Below are positions 16,161 to 25,134 of a stretch of 37,409 bases of DNA, piece after piece. Origin of the DNA: Lachnospiraceae bacterium (GTDB taxonomy: Bacteria; Bacillota; Clostridia; Lachnospirales; Lachnospiraceae); the NCBI GenBank assembly GCA_017450485.1, contig JAFSTN010000044.1, positions 136,792-174,200 on the forward strand, read 5' to 3'. The notes beneath the pieces are model-generated. The model saw nothing but the letters and a program-made list of their open reading frames with translations. It was not told the origin of the DNA and searched no databases. Each line of letters opens with the position of its first letter. Positions within the stretch are counted from its first letter, which is position 1. The position numbers and the translations under genes were made by a program.

Positions 16161-18083
16161 TCAATCTCCAAGCAGTTTAAGTACTAATCCGGTATCACAA
16201 ACTTGAACTTCATAAACACGCCCTGATTCAATATCCGCAACATTTTCAAAGAGGTCGCCATAGCGTTCTATGAAGTCTTCATCATATGACTGCAGATAAA
16301 GATAATCATAAGGTACATGCAGATAACGGTCACAGGTTATATCCTTAGAAAGCTCTTCTGCAGTCATCTCTATGCGACCGTTATTGCCCAGAAAAATCTG
16401 GTCGATAAAATTAGTTTTCGCAGGTGCAACATAGTTATAGAATTCCCGGTCCGAATAATAAAAATATGGCTGTTCATCTATAAAGTATATCAAGTCACCA
16501 TACTCCGGTGTGATACCGGCATCCTGAAATGCATAATAACCAATACATCTATGCTTGGAGAACAGCCCCCGAAAGAACGTACCCGAATCCGAAATCACTA
16601 AGACAGCGACCAATGCTATCAGTATCATCAGCGTAGATGTACGGTCATTTCTGATAACAATAACAAATATGACGAGAAATACCACAAGTATCTCCCATGG
16701 AATAATGTATCTGGGTATGAGACTCTCTCTATGTTTATTAAACAATCCGGTACCGTTGATGTGCACGTATAACATAGCCAACGCATATGCCATCATTCCA
16801 ATGACCGTATTCAAAAATACAGATTTGTATACGCCGGTATCATCATTTATACCACTTAAAGATGGCTGTTCTCTGAGTAACATGGCAAATACCAGAGCCA
16901 ACAACGCGAAATATCCGTATGATAAATAAATGTATCCCGTACTGTCTTCAGAGCCTATCGATATACTGAAGAAATCGTTCAAAAAGCGTGCCATCACGTC
17001 ATAACTGTATCCGTCTTCAAGCAAAAAAACATATACATATCCGGCCACTCCTACTCCGATCACGCCAACAAGTAGTCCCATCACGAAAGGGCTTACACTA
17101 TTGTTGACTGTAGCAGCCCATGTAAAAGCAAAATAAAAGAACAAAGCGCCTATAAACATAACCGCAGGTATAAGCACATATTTATCTGAGCCAAACCATA
17201 TAAATGTGATCAAGGTCGGAGCAAGCACAAGTATCACTAAGTCCCGTATGCGAATTAATGAATCCTCCAGGAAAGCTCCGGTTATAATGAATATAGCAAT
17301 AGCCGCAAAAAGAACGCCGGCTCTCTTGGTCAGACACATCGCTATCACCACAGCTATCATCGATAAGAAATCGCTCAGATTACTGTCCCGCAAATAAGCA
17401 AGTGCACTCATCATAAAGAAGCACAATTCAGCTGCCAGTAGCATATCACAGATGATATATCTGAAGCCGTCCATGCCCGATACAACCAGAAGGATCGGGA
17501 TCATGATCGTGAGTACGGCAAAATCAACGATCCCGAAATCCCGCTTTCTGATATGCGCATACATCGGAATCATCAAAGACAAAGTAAACATATTCTGTGA
17601 AAAGTAGCATATACTGTCAGAAAAGCCGAACCACATCATAGAACTCAAGCAGTTCCACAATGGCATAAGCGGAACAGCGCCACTCGCCAGAGACGTAGCC
17701 ATAGGGCTGTTCATAGTCTGATAAGTATAATACTCTCTGGCCATCAACCCCCAATAATAGAGTTCGTCAGGATGGCTGAAATCCCTATGATATGAATAAT
17801 AAGCAAAAAAGAACAGATAGATGATAAATGCCAGTCCACCCCAAGTAAACAGTGCACCAAATACATCGTTTCTGTCAGTGATCAGTTTATATACACAATA
17901 TACAAAACATAATGCCGAAACAGCTATACATATCACAAAGCCGGGTTTAAGGCCGATCCATCTGCCGGATAAAAACATGATCAACATCATACAGATGGCA
18001 GCTGGAGCAATCGTCTCCTCTATTTTTTTGTTAAACCGGATAGCGATCGATGCACCTATGATCGTTGCAGCTAAGATTGCCAT
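16161..18083 (-). CDS. Large polytopic membrane protein, GT-C-like (HPDE motif)
   Basis: 640 aa with about 13 helices and a C-terminal soluble part of about 130 residues. HPDELYYWG (104-112) follows the third or fourth helix, and TSLASGAVPLMPLWNCL comes shortly after. The plus-strand protein at 7500-9380 has the same motif and architecture, so these are divergent paralogues. GGAG lies 7 bases before the ATG. Probably transfers a sugar at the outer face of the membrane. It follows the DUF6056-like gene by 13 bases. Confidence 0.75.
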   Translation of the reverse strand: MAILAATIIGASIAIRFNKKIEETIAPAAICMMLIMFLSGRWIGLKPGFVICIAVSALCFVYCVYKLITDRNDVFGALFTWGGLAFIIYLFFFAYYSYHRDFSHPDELYYWGLMAREYYTYQTMNSPMATSLASGAVPLMPLWNCLSSMMWFGFSDSICYFSQNMFTLSLMIPMYAHIRKRDFGIVDFAVLTIMIPILLVVSGMDGFRYIICDMLLAAELCFFMMSALAYLRDSNLSDFLSMIAVVIAMCLTKRAGVLFAAIAIFIITGAFLEDSLIRIRDLVILVLAPTLITFIWFGSDKYVLIPAVMFIGALFFYFAFTWAATVNNSVSPFVMGLLVGVIGVGVAGYVYVFLLEDGYSYDVMARFLNDFFSISIGSEDSTGYIYLSYGYFALLALVFAMLLREQPSLSGINDDTGVYKSVFLNTVIGMMAYALAMLYVHINGTGLFNKHRESLIPRYIIPWEILVVFLVIFVIVIRNDRTSTLMILIALVAVLVISDSGTFFRGLFSKHRCIGYYAFQDAGITPEYGDLIYFIDEQPYFYYSDREFYNYVAPAKTNFIDQIFLGNNGRIEMTAEELSKDITCDRYLHVPYDYLYLQSYDEDFIERYGDLFENVADIESGRVYEVQVCDTGLVLKLLGD

Positions 18084-18096
18084 AATCTATCTCCTG

Positions 18097-19332
18097 TCAT
18101 TCATCCTGACCGGTCAGTCCATTGCCCGGAATGAGTCCGGACGTATTCAGAGTACTATCGGCATAAAGGCGCATATGTCTGTCAAAATATGTCCCCGCTT
18201 GTCTCGCATAAAGCGACCCTGCAGTTATCTCTACTATGACCATAAGCATAAGCATCCGTGTGACAACGGATAACACTTTCTCTGAACGCCCGGAGAAGGC
18301 GGGAATGCCTATATTCAGTGCAACTGCCAGCATCAAAATCGGAAATTGAAAAACACGATCCGCAAATCCGGCTGAAAACGTCAACACAAAAACACTTACA
18401 AGAGCAAGTACTCCAAATAAAAGCATGTTCATACGAACTTCAATCTCACTTCTCCATAAATACACCCCTACGCATATAGCTGCAGGAATAAGCAGATACA
18501 TCAACGCATAAAAAGACTCGCGTGCTATCCTAAAAGAGTATATAGATACGAAAGACGCGTTCTCAGAAGCAGTGGCAGATACTGTTGCCCTTACTCTGTT
18601 ACCGGGAGCCAGCATCAATACAGCAAATCCAACCAATGCTGATACAATTCCCGCAATCCTGTCGGCACGAATCTTATGATGACCTCTGACAGCCCGGCAA
18701 ACATACAGGAATAACGCAAACACCAGGGTGCATGCTCCCGTCTCTGTAGACAATCCCGCACAGAATCCAAGTAAGACCATAAGTACAAATCTAAGTATCG
18801 TCTGACTAACGGAACCCGGCGATTCATCCTTATCACTGTATCCCGCATAATCACGGTAGTATATCAATCCGAATCCTAACACTACCGTGTTCATCCAGAG
18901 ATATGTAATACACCCTGTTGTCCAGGTTACAACCTCTGCAAATGCCGGCATAAAGAACCATATAAAAAGATACAGTATCGAGATCACATATCTCTTTTCC
19001 TTAGCATATGCAAATATGATGTTCGCCATCACAACATAGACTGCACCATTCAGAACAGCAAATACTATCCGTGGCATAAGGAGTACAGACTGAATCAGGA
19101 CCATCGAAACAGCTCTCCCACCCCATGTATTGTAATAGCCCAATACTGATGGAATAACCATATCAAATGATTTCATATTCTCACCTGTAGCAAATGAAGT
19201 CATATGCCAATAATCATCACCGTAAAGCGGCATACGATATGACAGGAAAGAAATAATAATAAACCAAAACAGATTTATCAGTATTACGTTATACGTTTTA
19301 ATTGACTCGCTATTTTGCTCGGATCCTCTCAC
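18097..19332 (-). CDS. DUF6056-like polytopic membrane protein
   Basis: About 411 aa from the GTG at 19332, chosen for the GGAG four bases upstream; an ATG at 19359 is also open. About 11 helices. It has PLYGDDYWHM after the first helix, VTWTTGCITYLWMN in the middle and the signature MLAPGNRVRAT, as in the DUF6056-like protein at 3357-4898. The two share layout but little exact sequence. It overlaps the acyltransferase stop by over 20 bases. An outer-face transfer role is plausible but unproven. Confidence 0.72.
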   Translation of the reverse strand: MRGSEQNSESIKTYNVILINLFWFIIISFLSYRMPLYGDDYWHMTSFATGENMKSFDMVIPSVLGYYNTWGGRAVSMVLIQSVLLMPRIVFAVLNGAVYVVMANIIFAYAKEKRYVISILYLFIWFFMPAFAEVVTWTTGCITYLWMNTVVLGFGLIYYRDYAGYSDKDESPGSVSQTILRFVLMVLLGFCAGLSTETGACTLVFALFLYVCRAVRGHHKIRADRIAGIVSALVGFAVLMLAPGNRVRATVSATASENASFVSIYSFRIARESFYALMYLLIPAAICVGVYLWRSEIEVRMNMLLFGVLALVSVFVLTFSAGFADRVFQFPILMLAVALNIGIPAFSGRSEKVLSVVTRMLMLMVIVEITAGSLYARQAGTYFDRHMRLYADSTLNTSGLIPGNGLTGQDE

Positions 19333-20440
19333 GCTTCTCCATCCAGTTTCTATACACAACTGCCACTACAAGTGTTATGAACACAGATATTATACACCAT
19401 ATCGGCATCTTAACTTCACCAATTCTCTCATAAACGCCATGTACTGCATTAATGACCGGAACCTGAATCAAATATGCATATGGTGATATGGCACCAAGCC
19501 ATAAGAATGATTTAGCTATACGATATCTAGAGAAAAACAGTGTGAGCCTACTATCCAATCCTGCTAAAGCAAACACCAGTCCACCAACCGGAACCGTGAA
19601 TATAAAACCGCTAGATGCGATATAGTTCTCTGGGATATCAAGTAGAGTGCACAGGTATATTATCACAACAGACAGCATAATGGAAAAGCTCAATAACATG
19701 AAATAAAAATCAGGCTTATCTATCTCTTTTCTCAAAAAGATCATACCTAAATGCATTCCGATAAGATAATCGCCTATTCTGGATAACGGCCATGAATATA
19801 TATACCAAAATGCGCCAATATACCCTAACTTGAACACAAAAATCAGATTAAGCACAATCACATATATGTATATAATTATGATAAATATCCACGGAAGATA
19901 TCTGCGATTTGCTCTACGTTCATATATTCGCTGCATCAAGCTGATAATCAAAGGAGTGCATACGTAGAAGAGCAAGCAATCTGAAAGAAACCAGGTTGCA
20001 ATGTTATACTCAGCAAGATATACATCCAAAATTTTAACATGAGGAATCCAACTGGATATCAGAAACAGATTTGTAACGTATCTTATCAGACTTTCTAATA
20101 TACTTGATGGCATTCTTTCACAAAATGCATTCCAGTTACTCGCAATATAAAGCGCCATAGCGACAGTAAGCATAATTATATGAAGTGGAAAAATCCTTTT
20201 AACTTTTGTTACCCCATATTTGATACTGGCATATAAACCAATATCCTGCTTTCTTCCGTATCCATGATATGCATTCAGGAACCCACTCAATATAAAAAAA
20301 ACGCATACGCCATATCTTGAAAATGCTTCATCGGCCAACAACTGATGAAACATGTATACCATTATAAGAGCTACCGCTCTAAGAACCTGAAGCGATTTAA
20401 AATAGTAGGCCTTATTTCCCAAATTGAAATTATGATCCAT
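19310..20440 (-). CDS. Acyltransferase family 3 (OafA-like) membrane protein
   Basis: 376 aa, ten or so helices. The N-terminus YYFKSLQVLRAVALIMVYMFHQLL has the family's Arg (R21) and His (H32) for acyl transfer, and RYGVCVFFILSGFL follows as expected for PF01757. Such proteins O-acetylate or otherwise acylate surface sugars at the membrane. There is no C-terminal SGNH domain. The start overlaps the preceding gene's stop by 11 bases. Base composition is lower in G+C than in the flanking glycosyltransferase genes (one 60-base line here counts 20 G+C). Confidence 0.87.
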   Translation of the reverse strand: MDHNFNLGNKAYYFKSLQVLRAVALIMVYMFHQLLADEAFSRYGVCVFFILSGFLNAYHGYGRKQDIGLYASIKYGVTKVKRIFPLHIIMLTVAMALYIASNWNAFCERMPSSILESLIRYVTNLFLISSWIPHVKILDVYLAEYNIATWFLSDCLLFYVCTPLIISLMQRIYERRANRRYLPWIFIIIIYIYVIVLNLIFVFKLGYIGAFWYIYSWPLSRIGDYLIGMHLGMIFLRKEIDKPDFYFMLLSFSIMLSVVIIYLCTLLDIPENYIASSGFIFTVPVGGLVFALAGLDSRLTLFFSRYRIAKSFLWLGAISPYAYLIQVPVINAVHGVYERIGEVKMPIWCIISVFITLVVAVVYRNWMEKRERIRAK

Positions 20441-22187
20441 TTCTTCTGCTAACCACTCTTATTCCAAACAAAAAAAATACAAATGCTATAATACTGAGTA
20501 ATAGCGTAGCCTTCTGAACAACTGTACCTGAATAATCTACTATAACCCGTCCAACAGTCCCCGGCGGAATCGATACATCTGTCATTCCATCAGATGCTTG
20601 AACAAGTTCATACTCTTCATCCTTAATTGTATTATAAGCCCGGTAACCACTATACATTATGAACGGAACTGTAAGATACGTTGTTTCCGTAGCCGTATTC
20701 TTAGTTATATCAATCATCACCAAGCCACGATTTTCATCAATTTCATATGTATATGAAATATCGGTATCCTTACTGTATTCCAAATCAACGTCCACACTCC
20801 GGAGCTGTTCTGACAGAATATTCTCATCCATACAAGTCGGAATGTACAGATTATCCCAGGTTTCAGATGTATACTCATACTCCTCTACCTCGTGACCAAT
20901 CGTGCCGGAAATAACAGACGGAAGAAAGTTCCTGATGCCATAATACCCAAAGAAAAAGATCAATATATACAATGTCGAAAGTGATACTAATACAATCTGC
21001 ACTTTGACACATCCGAAATCGTCCGGTTTCATAAGCGAAAAGCATACACAGAATCCGAGTACAGATATGATCAGAAATACCCTCCAGGTAAACTGCATAA
21101 ATCCCAAATAACGTCCCAGGTAATTCCAGAGTGGTCTGATAAACAGCACTAAGCATAATAAGTGATAAATGACAAGAATAACTCTCTGTCGGACACCCAT
21201 ATACCTAATCTGTCCCGTAACCAGAAGATAGATCGTAAACGCCAACATAAATAACGGAACTCCACCGATCTCTGATATTCTGACATAGTGGTTGAGCAGA
21301 TGTGTAAGTATTGTACTCAGATGCATTGGGATGAGTATGCTGACAGGTCCTTCTCCCGCTATCTGCAACCCTGTTACAGTCTGCCCTTTAAACTCATAGC
21401 GGATAAACTGCTCTATCATCGGCGCAATATACCAAGCTGTCATAAACAGGCATATAAATGCCGAAGTAAAAACCGCCATCAGTGAACGTGGTATAAATCC
21501 TTTATCACCATTATTAAACCGGCATACTATCATCGTTATATATACTACTGCCAATGCAGCCACGATCAAAACTGTGGAAACAACATGCGACGATACGATA
21601 CCGGCCATTCCACCGGCAAGAGCTAACGTCCCTTTAAGAAAAGCGGAATGCCAGATAAGATATAGCCCTAGCAAAACTATCGGGATAAAGATAAATACAC
21701 ATGCCGCCCCAATTGATGCTCTGATAAACAGCTCGTTTACCAGAAACGGTTGCAGCGTATATATGAATGCTCCGACAAATTGACGGTTCTTGTATTCCGG
21801 GACACGACCGATACAAATATACGCCACAAGAAATGTAGTCCACATACATACCAAGAGCATAATCTTATATGCAGTGAGTGCCTGTAATCCCAAAGCCACT
21901 AATACAGAAAAAGGATATAAGAAAAGAGAACAATAAAAAATGGGAAGCGGATAGCCATAATGGCTGTATACATCCCTATACATATAGACTGGAAAGGATG
22001 TTCCTCTTGCCAGTTCCTTTCCCAATTCACCAATCCTGAGTATATGGAACGGCATGTCGACCCCAATAGGAGAAATGATCCAATATACTATGCTGATTCC
22101 AAATAAGAAGCACAAACAGTATATATGACCGGCAGGTATTTTTTTTTCGTGTGCATTAACTTCTATCATATGAATCATAGATTGCAT
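20430..22187 (-). CDS. PTPS-related/YfhO-like polytopic membrane protein
   Basis: About 585 aa from the ATG at 22187; ATGs at 22178 and 22169 are equally possible and none has a strong ribosome site. After the first helix comes PIGVDMPFHILRIGELGKELARG and then YSHYGYPLPIFYCSLF, the pattern of the 6-pyruvoyl-tetrahydropterin synthase-related membrane family (PF10131), which is GT-C-like despite its name. About 11 helices are followed by a beta-rich extracytoplasmic domain of about 130 residues and one last helix. Probably transfers a sugar from a polyprenyl-phosphate donor; the substrate is unknown. It overlaps the upstream glycosyltransferase gene. Confidence 0.75.
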   Translation of the reverse strand: MQSMIHMIEVNAHEKKIPAGHIYCLCFLFGISIVYWIISPIGVDMPFHILRIGELGKELARGTSFPVYMYRDVYSHYGYPLPIFYCSLFLYPFSVLVALGLQALTAYKIMLLVCMWTTFLVAYICIGRVPEYKNRQFVGAFIYTLQPFLVNELFIRASIGAACVFIFIPIVLLGLYLIWHSAFLKGTLALAGGMAGIVSSHVVSTVLIVAALAVVYITMIVCRFNNGDKGFIPRSLMAVFTSAFICLFMTAWYIAPMIEQFIRYEFKGQTVTGLQIAGEGPVSILIPMHLSTILTHLLNHYVRISEIGGVPLFMLAFTIYLLVTGQIRYMGVRQRVILVIYHLLCLVLFIRPLWNYLGRYLGFMQFTWRVFLIISVLGFCVCFSLMKPDDFGCVKVQIVLVSLSTLYILIFFFGYYGIRNFLPSVISGTIGHEVEEYEYTSETWDNLYIPTCMDENILSEQLRSVDVDLEYSKDTDISYTYEIDENRGLVMIDITKNTATETTYLTVPFIMYSGYRAYNTIKDEEYELVQASDGMTDVSIPPGTVGRVIVDYSGTVVQKATLLLSIIAFVFFLFGIRVVSRRNGS

Positions 22188-23148
22188 GCAATATCTGCTC
22201 TGCTCTGGTGCTTGCCAGATTCGCCCGCACGAAGTTGCGTTGTACGGACCAGTCATACTCAGCAGGCGATACCATCAGATATTCGTCAAGCCTTGCCGCG
22301 AACTCCTCGTATGACTTCACATTCGGACAAACGGATTCCAGATTCAAACCTTCAGTCTCTTTATTCTCCGTATATCGACCCAGCATATGACAGTAGAATA
22401 CTGCGCTCTCATAGAACCTCGCAGTGATCAGATCAGCTCCTCCGAACACATCCCTGCATCCGTCACAGCGCGGCGATGATACAAGGCTCACACGCGCTCT
22501 GCGCATCATATCGGTAAACTCCTCGCGCCCGGGCAGGGTACCTATATCCCCACGTGTCGATGACATATAGTGTAACGATGCTCCGGCACTCTGGAATACA
22601 TACTCCACATCCGGATGATCGCCGCAGTATCTGGTCATATATTCATGCAACACGCTATTGCGGCGTCCTATCTGGATCACATCGACAGACTTATCCGGAA
22701 CCTCATCGGAATAATAGATATCCGGAGCACACTGTGCGATGTATCTGACATTTGTACACCCGCATTTAACCAGTGCATCGTATATATCCACGGAAGCGAC
22801 GAAGAAGACCGGCAGCAACCTGGTTGCCCGATATATGGCATCTATCATATCCATGGAGAAATCCAGGAATATCGGGATGATATTCCGATTCTCGATCATA
22901 TAGTAGCCCTCGGCATCCATCACGATCAGAACCCCCATTTTATCAGGATCCGTAATCCGGTACTTCCATACCTTGGCCGGAAACAACTTATGTATAAACT
23001 GCCGTATATGCCTCCGCAGCTTCGCATGCAGATCATTAGGCAGAGGAATCACCTCAGTCCCCCATGCACGTGCCCACTCGTCCTCCCATTCATAGAGAGG
23101 CTTCCATGACACCCAGTCTATATATCCGCGTTCAGAATAAACTCTCAA
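22156..23148 (-). CDS. Glycosyltransferase (GT-B; CgeB/Glyco_trans_1_2-like)
   Basis: 330 aa. The reading frame begins at a TTG at 23148 with GGGAG 6 bases upstream. The N-terminal half has beta-alpha units (MGVLIVMDAEGYYMIENRN; VFFVASVDIYDALVKCG). The C-terminal half has VDVIQIGRRNSVLHEYM, a Cys-containing SSPRCDGCRDVFGGADLITARFYES segment and a final VKSYEEFAARLDEYL, as in PF13524-type transferases. There are no membrane helices. It is coupled to the GT4 gene 13 bases upstream. Likely adds a sugar in the cytoplasm; donor unknown. Confidence 0.75.
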   Translation of the reverse strand: MRVYSERGYIDWVSWKPLYEWEDEWARAWGTEVIPLPNDLHAKLRRHIRQFIHKLFPAKVWKYRITDPDKMGVLIVMDAEGYYMIENRNIIPIFLDFSMDMIDAIYRATRLLPVFFVASVDIYDALVKCGCTNVRYIAQCAPDIYYSDEVPDKSVDVIQIGRRNSVLHEYMTRYCGDHPDVEYVFQSAGASLHYMSSTRGDIGTLPGREEFTDMMRRARVSLVSSPRCDGCRDVFGGADLITARFYESAVFYCHMLGRYTENKETEGLNLESVCPNVKSYEEFAARLDEYLMVSPAEYDWSVQRNFVRANLASTRAEQILHAIYDSYDRS

Positions 23149-23161
23149 ACTCTGCTCCCTG

Positions 23162-24379
23162 CTACCCCTGCTTACTGTTCAGTATATCGTCCAACGCCAC
23201 ATTTACAGAGTCTATATATCCCTGCAAAGTGTATTTACTCAGTGCTATCTGTCTGTAATGTTCACCGGTCTCACGTATCCAGTCCATATCCCTGTGTGAG
23301 TACTCCAATATCGTACTGCGTATGCACTCTATACTGCAGTCATCGAGCAGGATAGACTCATCGGCATCGAATCCGCTCTCCTTAGATATGATCGGTACTA
23401 TGCCCGACATCATAGCAGTAAGTACCGATCCGGACTTCCCTTCCGCACATGATGGGCTGATCAGATAGGCACACTTAGACGCTACATCACGATATATGTC
23501 TCCAGATGTGTCTACCACACCCATAGGATAGATGTTTGAACAATACTCCTCATCCGGCGCCTCATCCCGATGCAGCTCCCGTGCATACAGTTCAAAGAAA
23601 TCTGCTTCGTGCTCATATGCACCACATACATACAGATTACACGGGAATCCCGGTTCAGAGAATATCTCAAGCAGCAGATCCAGTCCCTTATGCACCTGCC
23701 CTACACTTCCCAGATACATGAAGTTCAGTGGTGACTTCTCATCATAAGTCACTTCGAAGTCAACCGGTTTGGAGCTGTTATTTATGATATACGGATTTGG
23801 CAGATAATCATATGTCCCTATATTCCTATGGTTGCCCATAACCAGAGAAGCTTTATACCCACGTATATCATCGGTTATCGGGGGAATCTGCCGATATGGC
23901 TCCAATCGGGCGCCTTTACGTTCATACAGCGCCTCTATCCTGCCCAATTCGGCTTTATTATTGAACTCGGTTGATGATGTAGTGATATAGGCTATCCTCA
24001 CCGCATCCGGTTTCAAATGTAACGTATAACGATCACAATCCTTGGGGAACTGAGCGATCACCAGATCATAAGACTTATGCCTCGGTAATCGCACATACGG
24101 ATCGAGATAGTCGATGACATCCACATTATAACCGCGCTCCGACAGTATCCGCGCCAATTCCATGATCTGTACAGCGCCCTGATGATTTGATACCCAGTCC
24201 GGATCCTTGAAGGGTTTCACGATATAAGCAACTATGGCATTACGTTCGAACCTCGTGTGATACACATTGAAAGCCGCATTACGATGAAAAAGGCCATTTA
24301 ACCGGCCTTTAAGCTGTGCCGGATCGATACCGACTCCGCTTACTATCTTCTTGATCCCTGCACGTACAGACAAACTCAC
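23162..24379 (-). CDS. Glycosyltransferase family 4-like (GT-B)
   Basis: 405 aa, soluble. The N-terminal domain includes SNHQGAVQIMELARILSERGY, an acceptor-domain helix pattern, and YDLVIAQFPKDCD. The C-terminal domain has FMYLGSVGQVHKGLDLLLE and ISPSCAEGKSGSVLTAMMSGIVPI, the E-x-K donor-binding region. The layout recalls WsaF-type rhamnosyltransferases, but the donor is not certain. Its ATG overlaps the preceding GT2 stop by four bases, so it is translationally coupled. Confidence 0.82.
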   Translation of the reverse strand: MSLSVRAGIKKIVSGVGIDPAQLKGRLNGLFHRNAAFNVYHTRFERNAIVAYIVKPFKDPDWVSNHQGAVQIMELARILSERGYNVDVIDYLDPYVRLPRHKSYDLVIAQFPKDCDRYTLHLKPDAVRIAYITTSSTEFNNKAELGRIEALYERKGARLEPYRQIPPITDDIRGYKASLVMGNHRNIGTYDYLPNPYIINNSSKPVDFEVTYDEKSPLNFMYLGSVGQVHKGLDLLLEIFSEPGFPCNLYVCGAYEHEADFFELYARELHRDEAPDEEYCSNIYPMGVVDTSGDIYRDVASKCAYLISPSCAEGKSGSVLTAMMSGIVPIISKESGFDADESILLDDCSIECIRSTILEYSHRDMDWIRETGEHYRQIALSKYTLQGYIDSVNVALDDILNSKQG

Positions 24380-25134
24380 CTGCGTCCCCTTATCTTATGG
24401 ATCACATCACCTATCCGGCTCTTCAGATCATATGCCAGATAATATCCTGTGGATATCCGCCCCCACTCATGCTGAAGCTTCAGTGTCTCACGAAATCCGA
24501 GATTAGACCCGGACATGCCTCCTGCCCTGACATTGGCCAGCACATCATATACCGGTGTGAAAAGAACTCCCTCATCGAAAGCATGCTTCATCCACGCATA
24601 GTCCGCACTGGACTTATACTTAAGATCAAATAAACCATAATCCCGGTAACAGGCAGCTGTCACAAAACACCCGGGATGGTTGATCATACGATCAAGCAGG
24701 AAATCATGATGATAGAACTCCACAGATCTTATCTGATCGTCATCACTTCCATCCGGCCTGTCATATATCCTGATCATTCCATATATGATCTCATGCTCAT
24801 CACCGGTATATGCTGCCCTGATCACAGCCAGCGCATCATCCTCATACCAGTCATCGGAGTTGATGATTCCGACGAGATCTCCTGTTGCCATACGTATGCC
24901 CTTATTCATGGCATCGTAGATACCATTATCCGGTTCCGATATGATCTGAACGTCATAAGGGACACGATCATGATATTCCGAGATAATACCCATAGTGCCG
25001 TCAGTAGATCCACCATCAATGATGATATGCTCCAGTTCAGCAATCCCCTGACGTTCAACCGACAACAGAGTATCCTTTATCGTCTTCTCACTGTTATAAC
25101 ATGGTGTGATTATGGACAATCCGACCCTAATCAT
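24376..25134 (-). CDS. Glycosyltransferase family 2
   Basis: 252 aa, GT-A fold, no membrane helix. Motifs are LSIITPCYNSEKTIKDTL (6-23), IIDGGSTDGT (38-47), SEPDNGIYDAMNKGI (66-80) and the metal site NSDDWYEDD (92-100). The later HPGCFVTAACYRDYGLFD matches the WcaA-like group whose members add sugars to capsule or O-antigen repeats. Four-base ATGA overlaps link it to the ABC transporter upstream and the GT4 downstream. Confidence 0.92.
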   Translation of the reverse strand: MIRVGLSIITPCYNSEKTIKDTLLSVERQGIAELEHIIIDGGSTDGTMGIISEYHDRVPYDVQIISEPDNGIYDAMNKGIRMATGDLVGIINSDDWYEDDALAVIRAAYTGDEHEIIYGMIRIYDRPDGSDDDQIRSVEFYHHDFLLDRMINHPGCFVTAACYRDYGLFDLKYKSSADYAWMKHAFDEGVLFTPVYDVLANVRAGGMSGSNLGFRETLKLQHEWGRISTGYYLAYDLKSRIGDVIHKIRGRR